A stretch of DNA of 64,000 nucleotides from Dokdonia sinensis (GTDB lineage: Bacteria; Bacteroidota; Bacteroidia; Flavobacteriales; Flavobacteriaceae). The stretch covers positions 186,001-250,000 of the forward strand of contig NZ_REFV01000002.1 of the NCBI RefSeq assembly GCF_003688895.1, written 5' to 3'. Of this stretch, positions 15,809 through 25,273 are shown piece after piece. Position numbers and translations under genes: made by a program. How positions within the stretch are numbered: the first letter of the stretch is position 1; each line of letters begins with the position of its first letter. Below the pieces are notes generated by a model, which saw only the letters and a program-made list of their open reading frames with translations, did not search any database and was not told the DNA's origin.

Positions 15809-16738
15809 GTGATCATACATAAAGGTGCACAACATTTTAATACAGAAAAAGGGACGGTGGTTACTATCGGGACCTTTGACGGGGTGCATATAGGACATCA
15901 AAAAATTATCAAGAAACTCGTCGAAAATGCTCAAGCAAACGACTGGGAATCTGCCGTGCTTACTTTTTTTCCACACCCTAGGATGGTGCTGCAGAAGGAC
16001 TCAGAAATTAAGCTTATCAACACCATAGATGAGCGGGCAAAACTGCTGGACGTATTAGGACTTCATCACTTGATCATTCATCCTTTCACTATGGAATTTT
16101 CGAGAATGAGCGCGGAGGCTTTTGTGGAAAATATTCTTGTAAAAGCACTCAATGCAAAAAAGGTAATTATAGGCTACGACCACCGTTTTGGTCGTAATCG
16201 TAATGCAAATATTGAGGATTTAAAAGGCTTTGGCGAGCAGTTTGGATTTGAGGTGGAGGAAATCTCAAAACAAGAGTTAGAAGATGTTGCCGTGAGTTCC
16301 ACAAAAATTAGAAAAGCACTTGAAGCTGGAGATATTGCACAAGCAAATCAATACTTAGGAGCGCCCATAATGCTTTCGGGAACGGTTGTAAAAGGCAAGA
16401 GCATAGGAAAAACCATAGGGTATCCTACCGCAAATCTCGCCATTGCAGAAAGCTATAAATTGATTCCTGCACAAGGGGTGTATATTGTTCAATCGTTTAT
16501 TGAAGGAATAAATATATACGGAATGATGAATATAGGTACGAATCCCACTGTGGGAGGTCACGATCAAACCGTAGAAACCTATTTCTTTGATTTTGATGCC
16601 GACTTATATGGTAGGGATATAGAAATACAGGTGCTCAAAAGAATAAGGGAAGAGAAGCATTTTAATTCTGTAGAGGAGCTAATTGTAGCGATGAAAAAAG
16701 ACGAGTCATTCTCTAGAGCATATATTGAAAGTTTATAA
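15809..16738 (+). CDS. ribF: Bifunctional riboflavin kinase/FAD synthetase
   Basis: The 309-residue enzyme phosphorylates riboflavin to FMN and adenylates it to FAD. The N-terminal nucleotidyltransferase domain has VTIGTFDGVHIGHQ (HIGH-like motif, about 16-29) and the later GYDHRFGRNR. The C-terminal flavokinase domain has the GKTIGYPTANL loop (about 197-207) and MNIGTNPTVGG. Translation appears to start at GTG, one base after the pth stop codon. The 3' end overlaps the next start codon by one base, giving a pth-ribF-HTTM operon. Confidence 0.95.
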   Translation: MIIHKGAQHFNTEKGTVVTIGTFDGVHIGHQKIIKKLVENAQANDWESAVLTFFPHPRMVLQKDSEIKLINTIDERAKLLDVLGLHHLIIHPFTMEFSRMSAEAFVENILVKALNAKKVIIGYDHRFGRNRNANIEDLKGFGEQFGFEVEEISKQELEDVAVSSTKIRKALEAGDIAQANQYLGAPIMLSGTVVKGKSIGKTIGYPTANLAIAESYKLIPAQGVYIVQSFIEGINIYGMMNIGTNPTVGGHDQTVETYFFDFDADLYGRDIEIQVLKRIREEKHFNSVEELIVAMKKDESFSRAYIESL

Positions 16739-18183
16739 TGCTCAAAAAGTTAAACACATATCTTTTTGCTCGAGTGGACAATAGTTCACTCGTGGTGTTT
16801 AGAATTATTTTTGGTTTCTTAATAACTGCAGAAGCGTGGGGTGCAATTGCTACAGGATGGTTAAGGCGTGTTTTTGTGGAGCCAGAGTTCACCTTTAATT
16901 TCATAGGGTTTGATTTTCTACAAGTTTTTCCGGGAACAGGGCCTCATATGTATGCTTATTTTGCCTTGATGGGTGTTTTTGGGGTAATGGTAATGGTAGG
17001 ATATAAATATCGATTTGCCATTTTAGGGTACGGAGTAATGTGGAGCGCTGTATACTTAATGCAGAAGTCCTCTTACAATAATCATTACTATTTACTAATG
17101 CTTCTCTGCGGGATGATGGCCTTGCTTCCTGCGGCTCGCAATATTTCTGTAGACGCTTGGAAAAATCCTGCTATAAAGCGCATCAGTATGCCACGCTGGG
17201 TCGTCGTTCTAATCATCATCCAGTTATGGATTGTTTACACCTACGGGTCTATTGCAAAGCTGTATCCAGATTGGCTCAATGCCACAGTACCTCAAATATT
17301 GATGAAGAGTAGGGCAGATTACTGGCTTATAGGTGACGTTTTGCAACAGCGGTGGGCACATTATACGATATCGTATGTAGGAATTTTATTTGACGGATTA
17401 ATTATTCCTATGTTACTGTGGAGGCCCACAAGGAAATTTGCCTTCTTTATATCCATTTTCTTTCATCTCTTTAATTCCATTGTGTTTCAGATTGGGATTT
17501 TTCCATATATGTCTCTGGCATTCACATTGTTCTTTTTTGATGCTAAAACCATACACAGCATTTTCCTTAAACGATGGAAGCCTCTCTACAAGCGCAGCGA
17601 AGTAGTCTCTGGGGCTCCAAAATCTACGACCGCTTCGCAAAACATAGAAACCTCAATCGCCCAAACCACAAACACCACATTACAACCCGCCAGGGTGGAG
17701 GAAGTCATAATCCCAAAATATAAAAACTTCTGGACAGCAATTTTAGCAATCTATTTTATATTTCAAATAGGATTACCCTTGCGCCACTGGTTCATAGAGG
17801 ATAATGTATTATGGACGGAAGAAGGTCACCGTCTAAGTTGGCGTATGATGCTACGTTCTAAAACGGGTAGCGTCATTTTTTATTTAGAAGATAAAGCGAC
17901 TGGTAAAAGAGAAATTATACCATACAGAGATTATCTTTCTAAAAAGCAACAGCGCAACATACGATCTAAGCCAGATATGATTTGGCAATTTGCCCAACGC
18001 CTAAAAAAGCAATATGCCGCAGAGGGCAAAGATGTAGCCATCTATGTAGACTGTAAGATCAAAGTAAACGGTCGCAAGTTGCGACAGTTCATTAAGAAGG
18101 ATGTTGACCTGGCATCTGTTCCCTGGGAATTTTTTAAGCATAATCCTTGGCTGGAGGATAGTGGGGTTTATTTGCTGGAGTAA
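16738..18183 (+). CDS. HTTM-domain membrane protein (vitamin K-dependent carboxylase-like)
   Basis: A 481-residue protein with about eight or more membrane segments in residues 15-330 and a soluble C-terminal part (340-481). The sequence VVFRIIFGFLITAEAW near the start and K110-SSYNNHYYL fit the HTTM domain found in vitamin K-dependent gamma-carboxylases and their bacterial relatives. In the animal enzyme this region binds the hydroquinone and does the chemistry; in bacteria the reaction and substrate are generally unknown. A hydrophilic linker (about 285-325, Ala/Thr/Gln-rich) separates two membrane parts. It overlaps ribF by one base, so it is co-transcribed. Confidence 0.8.
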   Translation: MLKKLNTYLFARVDNSSLVVFRIIFGFLITAEAWGAIATGWLRRVFVEPEFTFNFIGFDFLQVFPGTGPHMYAYFALMGVFGVMVMVGYKYRFAILGYGVMWSAVYLMQKSSYNNHYYLLMLLCGMMALLPAARNISVDAWKNPAIKRISMPRWVVVLIIIQLWIVYTYGSIAKLYPDWLNATVPQILMKSRADYWLIGDVLQQRWAHYTISYVGILFDGLIIPMLLWRPTRKFAFFISIFFHLFNSIVFQIGIFPYMSLAFTLFFFDAKTIHSIFLKRWKPLYKRSEVVSGAPKSTTASQNIETSIAQTTNTTLQPARVEEVIIPKYKNFWTAILAIYFIFQIGLPLRHWFIEDNVLWTEEGHRLSWRMMLRSKTGSVIFYLEDKATGKREIIPYRDYLSKKQQRNIRSKPDMIWQFAQRLKKQYAAEGKDVAIYVDCKIKVNGRKLRQFIKKDVDLASVPWEFFKHNPWLEDSGVYLLE

Positions 18184-18208
18184 TTCGGCGATAATGCTCC
18201 CATTTCGC

Positions 18209-18216
18209 TAAATTTG
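18209..18216 (+). promoter_or_regulatory. Candidate -7 box (TAAATTTG) of serS
   Basis: TAAATTTG fits TAnnTTTG and lies 20 bases before the serS start codon. No clear -33 element is seen. Confidence 0.4.
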
Positions 18217-18236
18217 CCCTTCACAAAACAATCACC

Positions 18237-19508
18237 ATGTTAGAAGTAGCACAAATACGTGAGCATAAGGACGCTTTCGCGAAAGCGTTATCAAAAAGAA
18301 ACATAGACGCCAGCGAGATGCTGGACAAAGTCATCGCAGCAGACGAGCTACGTCGCAGTTCGCAGGCACAACTGGACGAGGTACTAGCAGACAGCAATAA
18401 ATTTTCTAAAGAAATAGGGATACTCTTCAAAAATGGTGAGGCTCAAAAGGCTAATATCCTCAAGGAGAAGACTGCAGGACTCAAAGAACAGAGCAAGACA
18501 CTGCAGGAACAACTCAATAATGCTACAGAGGAGTTGCAAGCACTACTTTATAATATTCCCAATATCCCAAATGAGAGTGTTCCAGAGGGGAACAGTGATG
18601 AAGATAATGAGGAAGTTTTCAGAAAAGGAGACATCCCCGTACTGCACGGCGATGCACAACCGCACTGGGAACTTGCCAAAAAATATGACATCATAGATTT
18701 TGAACTGGGAACTAAAATTACCGGAGCAGGTTTCCCTGTGTACAAAGGCAAAGGTGCAAGATTACAACGAGCGCTCATCGCTTATTTTCTTGATAAGAAT
18801 ACAGCCGCTGGCTACACAGAATATCAAGTGCCACATCTTGTAAACGAGGCGTCGGGCTACGGTACGGGACAGCTTCCAGACAAAGAAGGGCAGATGTACC
18901 ACGTCACGGCAGACGATTTATACCTCATCCCCACGGCAGAGGTTCCTGTGACTAATATGTTCCGTGGTGATTTGATTGCGCATAGTGAACTACCCATAAC
19001 GTGTACAGGGTACACCCCTTGTTTCCGTCGTGAGGCTGGTTCTTATGGGGCGCACGTGAGAGGTTTAAATAGGTTACACCAGTTTGACAAGGTAGAAATC
19101 GTGCGTATCGAGCATCCAGATAAAAGCGCAGCTGCGCTGGATGGAATGGTCGAGCACGTAAAAGCCATTCTTGATGAGCTGGAATTACCATATAGAATCT
19201 TACGACTTTGTGGTGGTGATTTAGGCTTTACAGCACATCTTACCTACGACTTCGAGGTGTTCTCAACAGCACAAGACCGCTGGCTGGAGATAAGCTCAGT
19301 TTCTAACTTTCAAACGTTTCAGGCAAACCGTTTAAAATTACGTTTTAAGGATACGGATGGCTCTAACAAACTAGCCCACACCCTCAATGGAAGTGCACTT
19401 GCACTACCGAGAGTGCTCGCAGGAATTTTAGAAAATTGCCAGACGCCTGAAGGGATAAAAATCCCAAAAGCACTTGTGCCTTATTGCGGGTTTGAGATGA
19501 TAGATTAG
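18237..19508 (+). CDS. serS: Seryl-tRNA synthetase
   Basis: The 423-residue class II synthetase has an N-terminal antiparallel coiled-coil arm (about 1-105) that grips the long variable arm of tRNA-Ser. The catalytic domain shows motif 2 FRREAGSYG (about 262-270) and motif 3 GSALALPRVLAGILEN (about 382-397). The palindrome repeat at 18272-18287 is translated as DAFAKAL in the first arm helix, a position where many family members have variable residues. Confidence 0.97.
   Translation: MLEVAQIREHKDAFAKALSKRNIDASEMLDKVIAADELRRSSQAQLDEVLADSNKFSKEIGILFKNGEAQKANILKEKTAGLKEQSKTLQEQLNNATEELQALLYNIPNIPNESVPEGNSDEDNEEVFRKGDIPVLHGDAQPHWELAKKYDIIDFELGTKITGAGFPVYKGKGARLQRALIAYFLDKNTAAGYTEYQVPHLVNEASGYGTGQLPDKEGQMYHVTADDLYLIPTAEVPVTNMFRGDLIAHSELPITCTGYTPCFRREAGSYGAHVRGLNRLHQFDKVEIVRIEHPDKSAAALDGMVEHVKAILDELELPYRILRLCGGDLGFTAHLTYDFEVFSTAQDRWLEISSVSNFQTFQANRLKLRFKDTDGSNKLAHTLNGSALALPRVLAGILENCQTPEGIKIPKALVPYCGFEMID
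18272..18287. repeat. Iterated palindrome, copy 4 (inside serS)
   Basis: Full 16-bp palindrome, read as AFAKA in the N-terminal coiled-coil arm of SerS. Confidence 0.9.
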
Positions 19509-19582
19509 TTCATCACTTCACAAATTAAATAAGAAACGTGCTATGGCAATTCCTGTGGCACGCTTTTCGTTATCTTAGTCCT

Positions 19583-21376
19583 ATGAAGAAGAAGATTGTT
19601 TTGGTGGTTGTATGTGTGTTGTATTTTTGCGCTTTTGCAGTAGCGCAATCCTCCCAGCTCGCACAAAATTACTACGACCAGGGCGAGTTTAAAAAAGCGC
19701 GTTCATCTTACGAGAAAATCCTAAAAAAAGAACCCAGCAACATAAATGCAACATTGGGTCTTATTCAAACCCAGCAACAACTTGAAGCCTACGATGAAGT
19801 AGAAAAATTTATTGCAAATAGATTAAGAGATCCTCGGAACACAGGAACGCTGTTAGTTGAAATGGGTTATAATTACCAATTGCAACAAAAAGATTCTCTC
19901 ACACAACTTTATTATGAGAAAGCACAAGATCTTGTGCGTGAAAATCCTAATAATGCATACCGTGTAGGTAAAGCTTTTCAGGAACATAGTCTTCTTGAAC
20001 AAGCCGTCGCAACGTATGAGACAGGAATGGAGCTCAATCCTCGTGCAAACTATAGCGCACAACTTGCCCGTTTATACGGAGAGCTGGGAGAGGTAGAAAA
20101 AATGTTTGACAGCTATCTTGCGCTTGTAAATAAGAACGCGGGATATATCAGGGTCGCTCAGCGTAACTTTAGCCAATATATAACCGACGATGGTACAAAT
20201 GAGGCAAATATCATCTTCAGAAAACTGCTGCTCACAAAACTCCAAACAGAGCAAAATGTAATGTACAATGAGTTGCTCAGTTGGCTATTTATCCAGCAGA
20301 AAGAGTACGACAAAGCGTTCCGTCAGGAGAAGGCTATTTTTAAGCGTAATGACGGCGAGATTCAGGGCATCGTAGATCTGGCAGGGATTACTATAGAAGA
20401 AGGTAACATCGAAATATCAAAGGAGATTTTGCTGTATATCATAGATAATGCGATAGATGATACTACAAAGCTGGACGCTCAGACAAAGCTTTTACTTCTA
20501 GAATCTAAAGAAGCAAATACAGCAGAACAAAAGAAGAGTGTAAAGGAGCGATATGAGTTCCTGGTCGATAAATATAAGAATTGGGATTATGCAATCCCTT
20601 TAAAAATAGATTATGCCCACTTTCTTGCTTTTCAAAACAATGAGGCATCACAGGCGGTTGACTATTTAAAGAAAGAGATTGCTAACCAGAGATCAAGATT
20701 TCCAGAAGCACGGCTCAAAATGGAACTAGGAGACATCTTGGTTTCGCAGGAGAAGTTTAATCAGGCGCTTATTTATTTTAGTCAGGTGCAGAATAGTATA
20801 AAGAATAACGTGATCTCTCAAGAAGCGCGCTTTAAAGTGGCAAAAACAAGTTATTATAAAGGTGATTTTTCTTGGGCAGAGACGCAACTTGATGTACTCA
20901 AGGGTGGAGCGACCCAGCTCATTGCAAACGATGCACTTGAGCTATTACTTACGATACGAGACAATTCTCAGGAAGATAGTACACAGACTGCGCTTAAAAA
21001 GTATGCACGAGCAGACCTTTTGGCGTTCCAAGGTAAAGATGATGAAGCAATTAGTCTTTATGGAGAAATAGTAACCTTGCATAAAGGAGAGAGTATGGAA
21101 GACGAGGCTTTGCTGGCTCAGGCTAAGTTGTTTGAGGGGAAGTCCGCTTTCGCGAAAGCGGAAAAAAACTACAACCTCATCATTGCATTTTTTAGCGACG
21201 GGATCCTGGCAGATGACGCCCACTACCGCCTTGCCGAATTGTATGCTGGACCACTCGCCGAACCTGATAAAGCAAAACAACATTACGAACGTATCATTTT
21301 TGACTTTCAAGACAGTATTTACTATGTGGAAGCACAGAAGAAATTCCGCGCATTGCGGGGGGATGCTATAAATTAA
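19583..21376 (+). CDS. Secreted TPR-repeat protein
   Basis: The start is set at MKKKIVLVVVCVLYFCAFAVAQS, a signal peptide; the frame is open 15 codons further upstream but without a sensible N-terminus. The 597-residue product is built of helical repeats: LAQNYYDQGEFKKARSSYEKILKKEP near the start, several degenerate repeats in the middle, and a clear Tol-Pal/YbgF-like series at the end (ADDAHYRLAELYAGPLAEPDKAKQHYERIIFDF). It probably acts as a periplasmic scaffold. The palindrome repeat at 21145 gives SAFAKAE inside one repeat. Confidence 0.85.
   Translation: MKKKIVLVVVCVLYFCAFAVAQSSQLAQNYYDQGEFKKARSSYEKILKKEPSNINATLGLIQTQQQLEAYDEVEKFIANRLRDPRNTGTLLVEMGYNYQLQQKDSLTQLYYEKAQDLVRENPNNAYRVGKAFQEHSLLEQAVATYETGMELNPRANYSAQLARLYGELGEVEKMFDSYLALVNKNAGYIRVAQRNFSQYITDDGTNEANIIFRKLLLTKLQTEQNVMYNELLSWLFIQQKEYDKAFRQEKAIFKRNDGEIQGIVDLAGITIEEGNIEISKEILLYIIDNAIDDTTKLDAQTKLLLLESKEANTAEQKKSVKERYEFLVDKYKNWDYAIPLKIDYAHFLAFQNNEASQAVDYLKKEIANQRSRFPEARLKMELGDILVSQEKFNQALIYFSQVQNSIKNNVISQEARFKVAKTSYYKGDFSWAETQLDVLKGGATQLIANDALELLLTIRDNSQEDSTQTALKKYARADLLAFQGKDDEAISLYGEIVTLHKGESMEDEALLAQAKLFEGKSAFAKAEKNYNLIIAFFSDGILADDAHYRLAELYAGPLAEPDKAKQHYERIIFDFQDSIYYVEAQKKFRALRGDAIN
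21145..21160. repeat. Iterated palindrome, copy 5 (inside TPR gene)
   Basis: Full 16-bp palindrome read as AFAKA within a TPR-like helix. Confidence 0.9.
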
Positions 21377-21381
21377 ACAGA

Positions 21382-21690
21382 ATGCTCATATACAACGTTA
21401 CCATAAACATAGAAGAATCAGTAGAGCAAGAATGGCTTGCCTGGATGCAGAAGGAACATATCCCTGAGATGATTGCCACGGGAAAATTTGAAAAAGCACT
21501 AATGACAAAAGTTCGTGTAGATGAGGAAATGGGAGGGGTGACATACTCTGTGCAATATGGATGTCCAAGTCAAGAACATTTACAGTCCTATTATGACAAT
21601 GATGCAGACCGTCTGAGAGCTCAAGGTAATCGCTTTGCAGGAAAATTTGTCGCTTTTAGAACAGAGTTGGAAGTCATCTCGCAACATTAA
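21382..21690 (+). CDS. DUF4286 family protein
   Basis: This 102-residue protein matches the DUF4286 pattern: MLIYNVTINIEESVEQEWLAWMQKEHIPEMIATGKF, then YSVQYGCPSQEHLQSYYDNDA. The fold is probably a small ferredoxin-like alpha/beta domain similar to NIPSNAP or ABM dimers, with no known activity. It begins six bases after the TPR gene, so the two are co-transcribed, and it precedes rsmA, an arrangement I recall from other Flavobacteriia. Confidence 0.85.
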   Translation: MLIYNVTINIEESVEQEWLAWMQKEHIPEMIATGKFEKALMTKVRVDEEMGGVTYSVQYGCPSQEHLQSYYDNDADRLRAQGNRFAGKFVAFRTELEVISQH

Positions 21691-21750
21691 TAAAATATTT
21701 CTTTATTCACTTTCTCTTTTTGGGAGAAGGGGTTAGGAGATGAGGTAAAT

Positions 21751-22620
21751 ATGTCAAAAACCAAAAAGAACTCAAAACGTAAATTCGATAAACCTCATTC
21801 TAAGAATGGGCATCACGATCAAGGAGTTACGGCAAAAAAGCATCTGGGACAACATTTTCTAGGTGATGAGTCTGTAGCTCAGGATATAGGTGATACCCTC
21901 ACTCTGGAAGGATATACGAATGTTCTTGAGATTGGTCCAGGGACGGGCGTACTTACAAAATATATTGTTGAAAAGCCTTTAAATCTTGTTGTGATGGATT
22001 TAGACCGTGAGTCTATTGAGCACTTAAACTCTACGTTTAAGTTAGAACATCAGGTTAATAATGATGAGAAATTTAAAGTGCTGGAAGCAGATTTCTTAAA
22101 GTATGATATGGATACTTTGTTTCCAGGCGAGCAGTTTACAATTACGGGGAATTTTCCTTATAATATTTCCACACAGATTGTCTTTAAAACTCTAGAACAT
22201 AAAGAACGAATACCGGAGTTTACAGGTATGTTCCAGAAAGAAGTAGCGATGCGTATTTGTGCTTCTCACGGGAGCAAAACCTATGGCATACTTTCGGTGC
22301 TTGCGCAAGCTTTTTATGATGCAGAGTACTTGTTTACCGTGCCTCCCACAGTTTTTATACCACCGCCTAAGGTGGATAGCGGGGTACTTCGATTGCGTCG
22401 CAAGGAGAATTATACGGACATAGGTTGTGACGAAAAAATGCTCTTTAGAGTGGTAAAAATGGCTTTTCAACAGCGTAGAAAGACGCTCCGTAATAGCTTG
22501 AAAGGAATGGAGATGAGTGACCGCTTTCGCGAAAGCGAAATATTAAACAAACGTCCAGAACAGCTGTCTGTTCAAGATTTCATAACACTTACTGGGGCTA
22601 TCGCTCAGGATATTGCGTAG
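21751..22620 (+). CDS. rsmA: 16S rRNA (adenine1518/1519-N6)-dimethyltransferase
   Basis: RsmA (KsgA) dimethylates two adjacent adenosines in helix 45 of 16S rRNA. The 289-residue protein has a basic 28-residue leader, then [14 protein letters not shown] (family motif X), the SAM loop [12 protein letters not shown] (about 61-72) and the catalytic NFPYNIS (motif IV, about 135-141). The palindrome at 22522-22537 is translated as DRFRESEI in the C-terminal helical domain. The 60-base gap upstream carries a TTCTC-loop-GAGAA hairpin followed by GGGGTTAGGAGATGAGG, which resembles another dispersed Bacteroidota repeat. Confidence 0.96.
   Translation: MSKTKKNSKRKFDKPHSKNGHHDQGVTAKKHLGQHFLGDESVAQDIGDTLTLEGYTNVLEIGPGTGVLTKYIVEKPLNLVVMDLDRESIEHLNSTFKLEHQVNNDEKFKVLEADFLKYDMDTLFPGEQFTITGNFPYNISTQIVFKTLEHKERIPEFTGMFQKEVAMRICASHGSKTYGILSVLAQAFYDAEYLFTVPPTVFIPPPKVDSGVLRLRRKENYTDIGCDEKMLFRVVKMAFQQRRKTLRNSLKGMEMSDRFRESEILNKRPEQLSVQDFITLTGAIAQDIA
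22522..22537. repeat. Iterated palindrome, copy 6 (inside rsmA)
   Basis: Full 16-bp palindrome, here in the reading frame that gives RFRES. Confidence 0.9.
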
Positions 22621-22674
22621 TTTTTCCGACTTAGTTCTTTCTTGTATATTTAGGTAAGTATTTACTACCTACAG

Positions 22675-25179
22675 ATGAAAGTTTATGCCCTTCTTTTTTT
22701 AACCCTCTTATTTGGAACTGTAACTAATTGTATTGCTCAAAAAGTGATAGCTCCAGAGACGGAAAAAGCGCTTATTAAAAACCTTAATGAGGAGGCACTT
22801 AAAATGCCTAGTCAGAATATTTATATACAGACAGATAAGGATATTTACGAGTTGGGAGAAGACGTGTGGTTTAAAAGTTATGTGATAGATGCACAAACTA
22901 AAAAGCTAGATGACAGCGCGTATGTTTTATTTGTACAGCTTTTAGATAATACTTCAAAAGAAGTCTTAGTAGAAGAGCGTTTTGAGATCCAAAATGGAAT
23001 AGCAACAGGTCATATCTTTATTCCGGAAGAATGGGAGGAGGGTAGTTATACTCTGATGGGTCATACAAAATTCTCATTGCTTAATAACAATGCGGAAATT
23101 ACATCTTTTAAAGCTCTTAAGTTTAAGAAGAGTATTGTACCTAAAATTATTTCTCACTTAGATTTTGATAAGAATGACTATCAAGCTCAAGACACCATAA
23201 GATTTAAACTAGAGGTATACAGTCCGCGCGGAGAGCCACTAGAGAATGCTCGTGTTAAGATTTCTGGTATGCAGGGAGATAGGAAGGATAAGGTGTGGAG
23301 AGAGAATACAGATGATAAAGGATTGATTTCGTTAGAAATTGTACCTACTTCTAAAAGGCTCTACTCCAGTTTAGATGTGATTGTAAATCATAATGATTTT
23401 GAGGAGCGTTTTTCATATATCATTCCTAGAGAAAGTAATAGAACCCTGCAATTAGGCTTCTTTCCAGAGGGTGGCCATCTTGTGGGGGATATGGAGAATA
23501 ATTTAGCTTTTAAAGCGGTAGATGAAGCTGGTCTGCCTATTGCTGTTCAAGGGGCTATCTACGAGGGTGCTAAATCAATCTTAGAATTTAATAGTGAACA
23601 CAACGGTATGGGAGTGGTGCGCTTTAAACCAAGGCCGGGAATGAATTATACTGCTAGATTGAACACTCCTGGGAGCGATAGTATTTATGTGTTGCCCGAT
23701 ATTGAGTCCAAAGGAATGGTTTTACGAGCGAAAGAAATCAGGGATAATAAAGCACATTTTACTCTAGAGAAGTCTAAAGATTTTCAAATAAGAGATATCT
23801 ATGTGAGGGCTCAATCTAGAGGGGTTGTTCATTGGCTGGCAAAAGGTAAATTTGATAAGTTAAAATTGAACTTTACGATCCCTATGGATAGATTACCTCA
23901 AGGAATCGCAGAGATTACAGTCTTTGACGGCAGTAATAATCCTATAGTAGAACGTCTCATATTTGCACATTATGCTCAAAATTTAAATATAGAACTTGCA
24001 AACAAGGAATTAGCCCCTTTTAGGCGCAGGGAAAAGATTAATTTAAAGTTTAAGGTTGGTAGCTATAAGAATGAAGTTGCCAGACCTAACTTAGGGGTAC
24101 GGATTTACAGCGAGAGATATAGCGACAGTATTCATAAAGAAAATATTATTACGCATCAATTTTTGAAAACGGATATCAAAGGAAAAATACATCATCCTAC
24201 ATATTATTTTAAAGAGCAGGACTTGCTGAGAGAGAGGCATTTAGATCTACTTTTGATGACACAGGGTTGGAGGTCATATCGTTGGAACAAATTAAATCTT
24301 TCTAAGATAAAAAAATTGGATGTTGTGGGGTCCTTACAAGAAGATCTATACGGAAGTTTTTATCTCCCATCAAAGGAAGGTTTGCTTGACCCAGGAGGAA
24401 GAACGGTGATTCAAGTAGCCTCTACCTATGGAATTATTCCAATAACAACTAATATAAGAGGAGCATTTACTCTTTCTAAAGGTGTTTTAAAGCAACATCA
24501 AGGACAAACTTTTTTAGTAAAGCCTTCTAAAAAAGGGGTATTAAAATTTCAAAACTCTTTTGACTTTATAAACAAAGTCAGAGCAGAATCGTTGTTTAAA
24601 TATACAGCCGCTAAGCGTTTTCTAAGTAATCAGAAAGTCAAGTTTTTAGATAATTCTTTCGGCTTTGATAGAGTAAATGCCCTTCAGGAAGTAGTACTAA
24701 CAGGCTATAAAACTAAAAAACGTAATACAGGAAATCCTTATAATGCCGAATTTGAGTTTAAAACAACAGATTATGTATGTCTATATCAGATATTAAATTG
24801 TGTAAATCACTCTAGCGGTTCGAAACCTCTTATAGGTAATATTTACAGAACTAATTCGGGACAAACTGTAACGTATAGGGCTCCATTTCCAGAAGAGATC
24901 GATGATTCTAAGCCTAGTGAAGAATTTGTTGCTCTCAGAGGATTTTATCCTAACAAATTATTTTATATGCCTAATTATGATGAACCCGATGAATTTTATG
25001 TGCCTGACTATCGCAAAACGCTACTATGGGCACCTCTAGTTATACCAGACGAAGAAGGATGGGTTGAACTGGACTTTTACACCTCAGATGTTTTATCTAC
25101 ATACAACCTAGAAATAGAAGGAATAGATGAAAATGGGGAAATGGGTGTTTTTACTTCTAAAATTAAAGTACAGGATTAA
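22675..25179 (+). CDS. MG2 (alpha-2-macroglobulin-like) domain protein with plug-like C-terminus
   Basis: The 834-residue product starts with a signal peptide (MKVYALLFLTLLFGTVTNCIAQ). The next 110 residues match an MG2 domain: NIYIQTDKDIYELGEDVWFKSYV and GHIFIPEEWEEGSYTLMGHT. Further immunoglobulin-like segments follow (about 160-450). Near residue 670 LQEVVLTGYKTKK resembles the start of a TonB-receptor plug domain, but no beta-barrel follows and the protein ends with Ig-like YTSDVLSTYNLEIEG. Such MG2-plug proteins without a barrel are common in Bacteroidota; their job at the envelope is not known to me. Confidence 0.75.
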   Translation: MKVYALLFLTLLFGTVTNCIAQKVIAPETEKALIKNLNEEALKMPSQNIYIQTDKDIYELGEDVWFKSYVIDAQTKKLDDSAYVLFVQLLDNTSKEVLVEERFEIQNGIATGHIFIPEEWEEGSYTLMGHTKFSLLNNNAEITSFKALKFKKSIVPKIISHLDFDKNDYQAQDTIRFKLEVYSPRGEPLENARVKISGMQGDRKDKVWRENTDDKGLISLEIVPTSKRLYSSLDVIVNHNDFEERFSYIIPRESNRTLQLGFFPEGGHLVGDMENNLAFKAVDEAGLPIAVQGAIYEGAKSILEFNSEHNGMGVVRFKPRPGMNYTARLNTPGSDSIYVLPDIESKGMVLRAKEIRDNKAHFTLEKSKDFQIRDIYVRAQSRGVVHWLAKGKFDKLKLNFTIPMDRLPQGIAEITVFDGSNNPIVERLIFAHYAQNLNIELANKELAPFRRREKINLKFKVGSYKNEVARPNLGVRIYSERYSDSIHKENIITHQFLKTDIKGKIHHPTYYFKEQDLLRERHLDLLLMTQGWRSYRWNKLNLSKIKKLDVVGSLQEDLYGSFYLPSKEGLLDPGGRTVIQVASTYGIIPITTNIRGAFTLSKGVLKQHQGQTFLVKPSKKGVLKFQNSFDFINKVRAESLFKYTAAKRFLSNQKVKFLDNSFGFDRVNALQEVVLTGYKTKKRNTGNPYNAEFEFKTTDYVCLYQILNCVNHSSGSKPLIGNIYRTNSGQTVTYRAPFPEEIDDSKPSEEFVALRGFYPNKLFYMPNYDEPDEFYVPDYRKTLLWAPLVIPDEEGWVELDFYTSDVLSTYNLEIEGIDENGEMGVFTSKIKVQD

Positions 25180-25243
25180 TAATTATAGTCTAATTGAATA
25201 AAATCACGAGCATTGTCATTAAGGTGAGCCACATCGCTTTTCC

Positions 25244-25251
25244 TATATTTG
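25244..25251 (+). promoter_or_regulatory. Candidate -7 box (TATATTTG) of mgtE
   Basis: TATATTTG fits TAnnTTTG and lies 22 bases before the mgtE start. A TTG at 25213 is 28 bases upstream, longer than the usual spacing. Confidence 0.4.
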
Positions 25252-25273
25252 TGCAACGCACAAAATCACTTCT

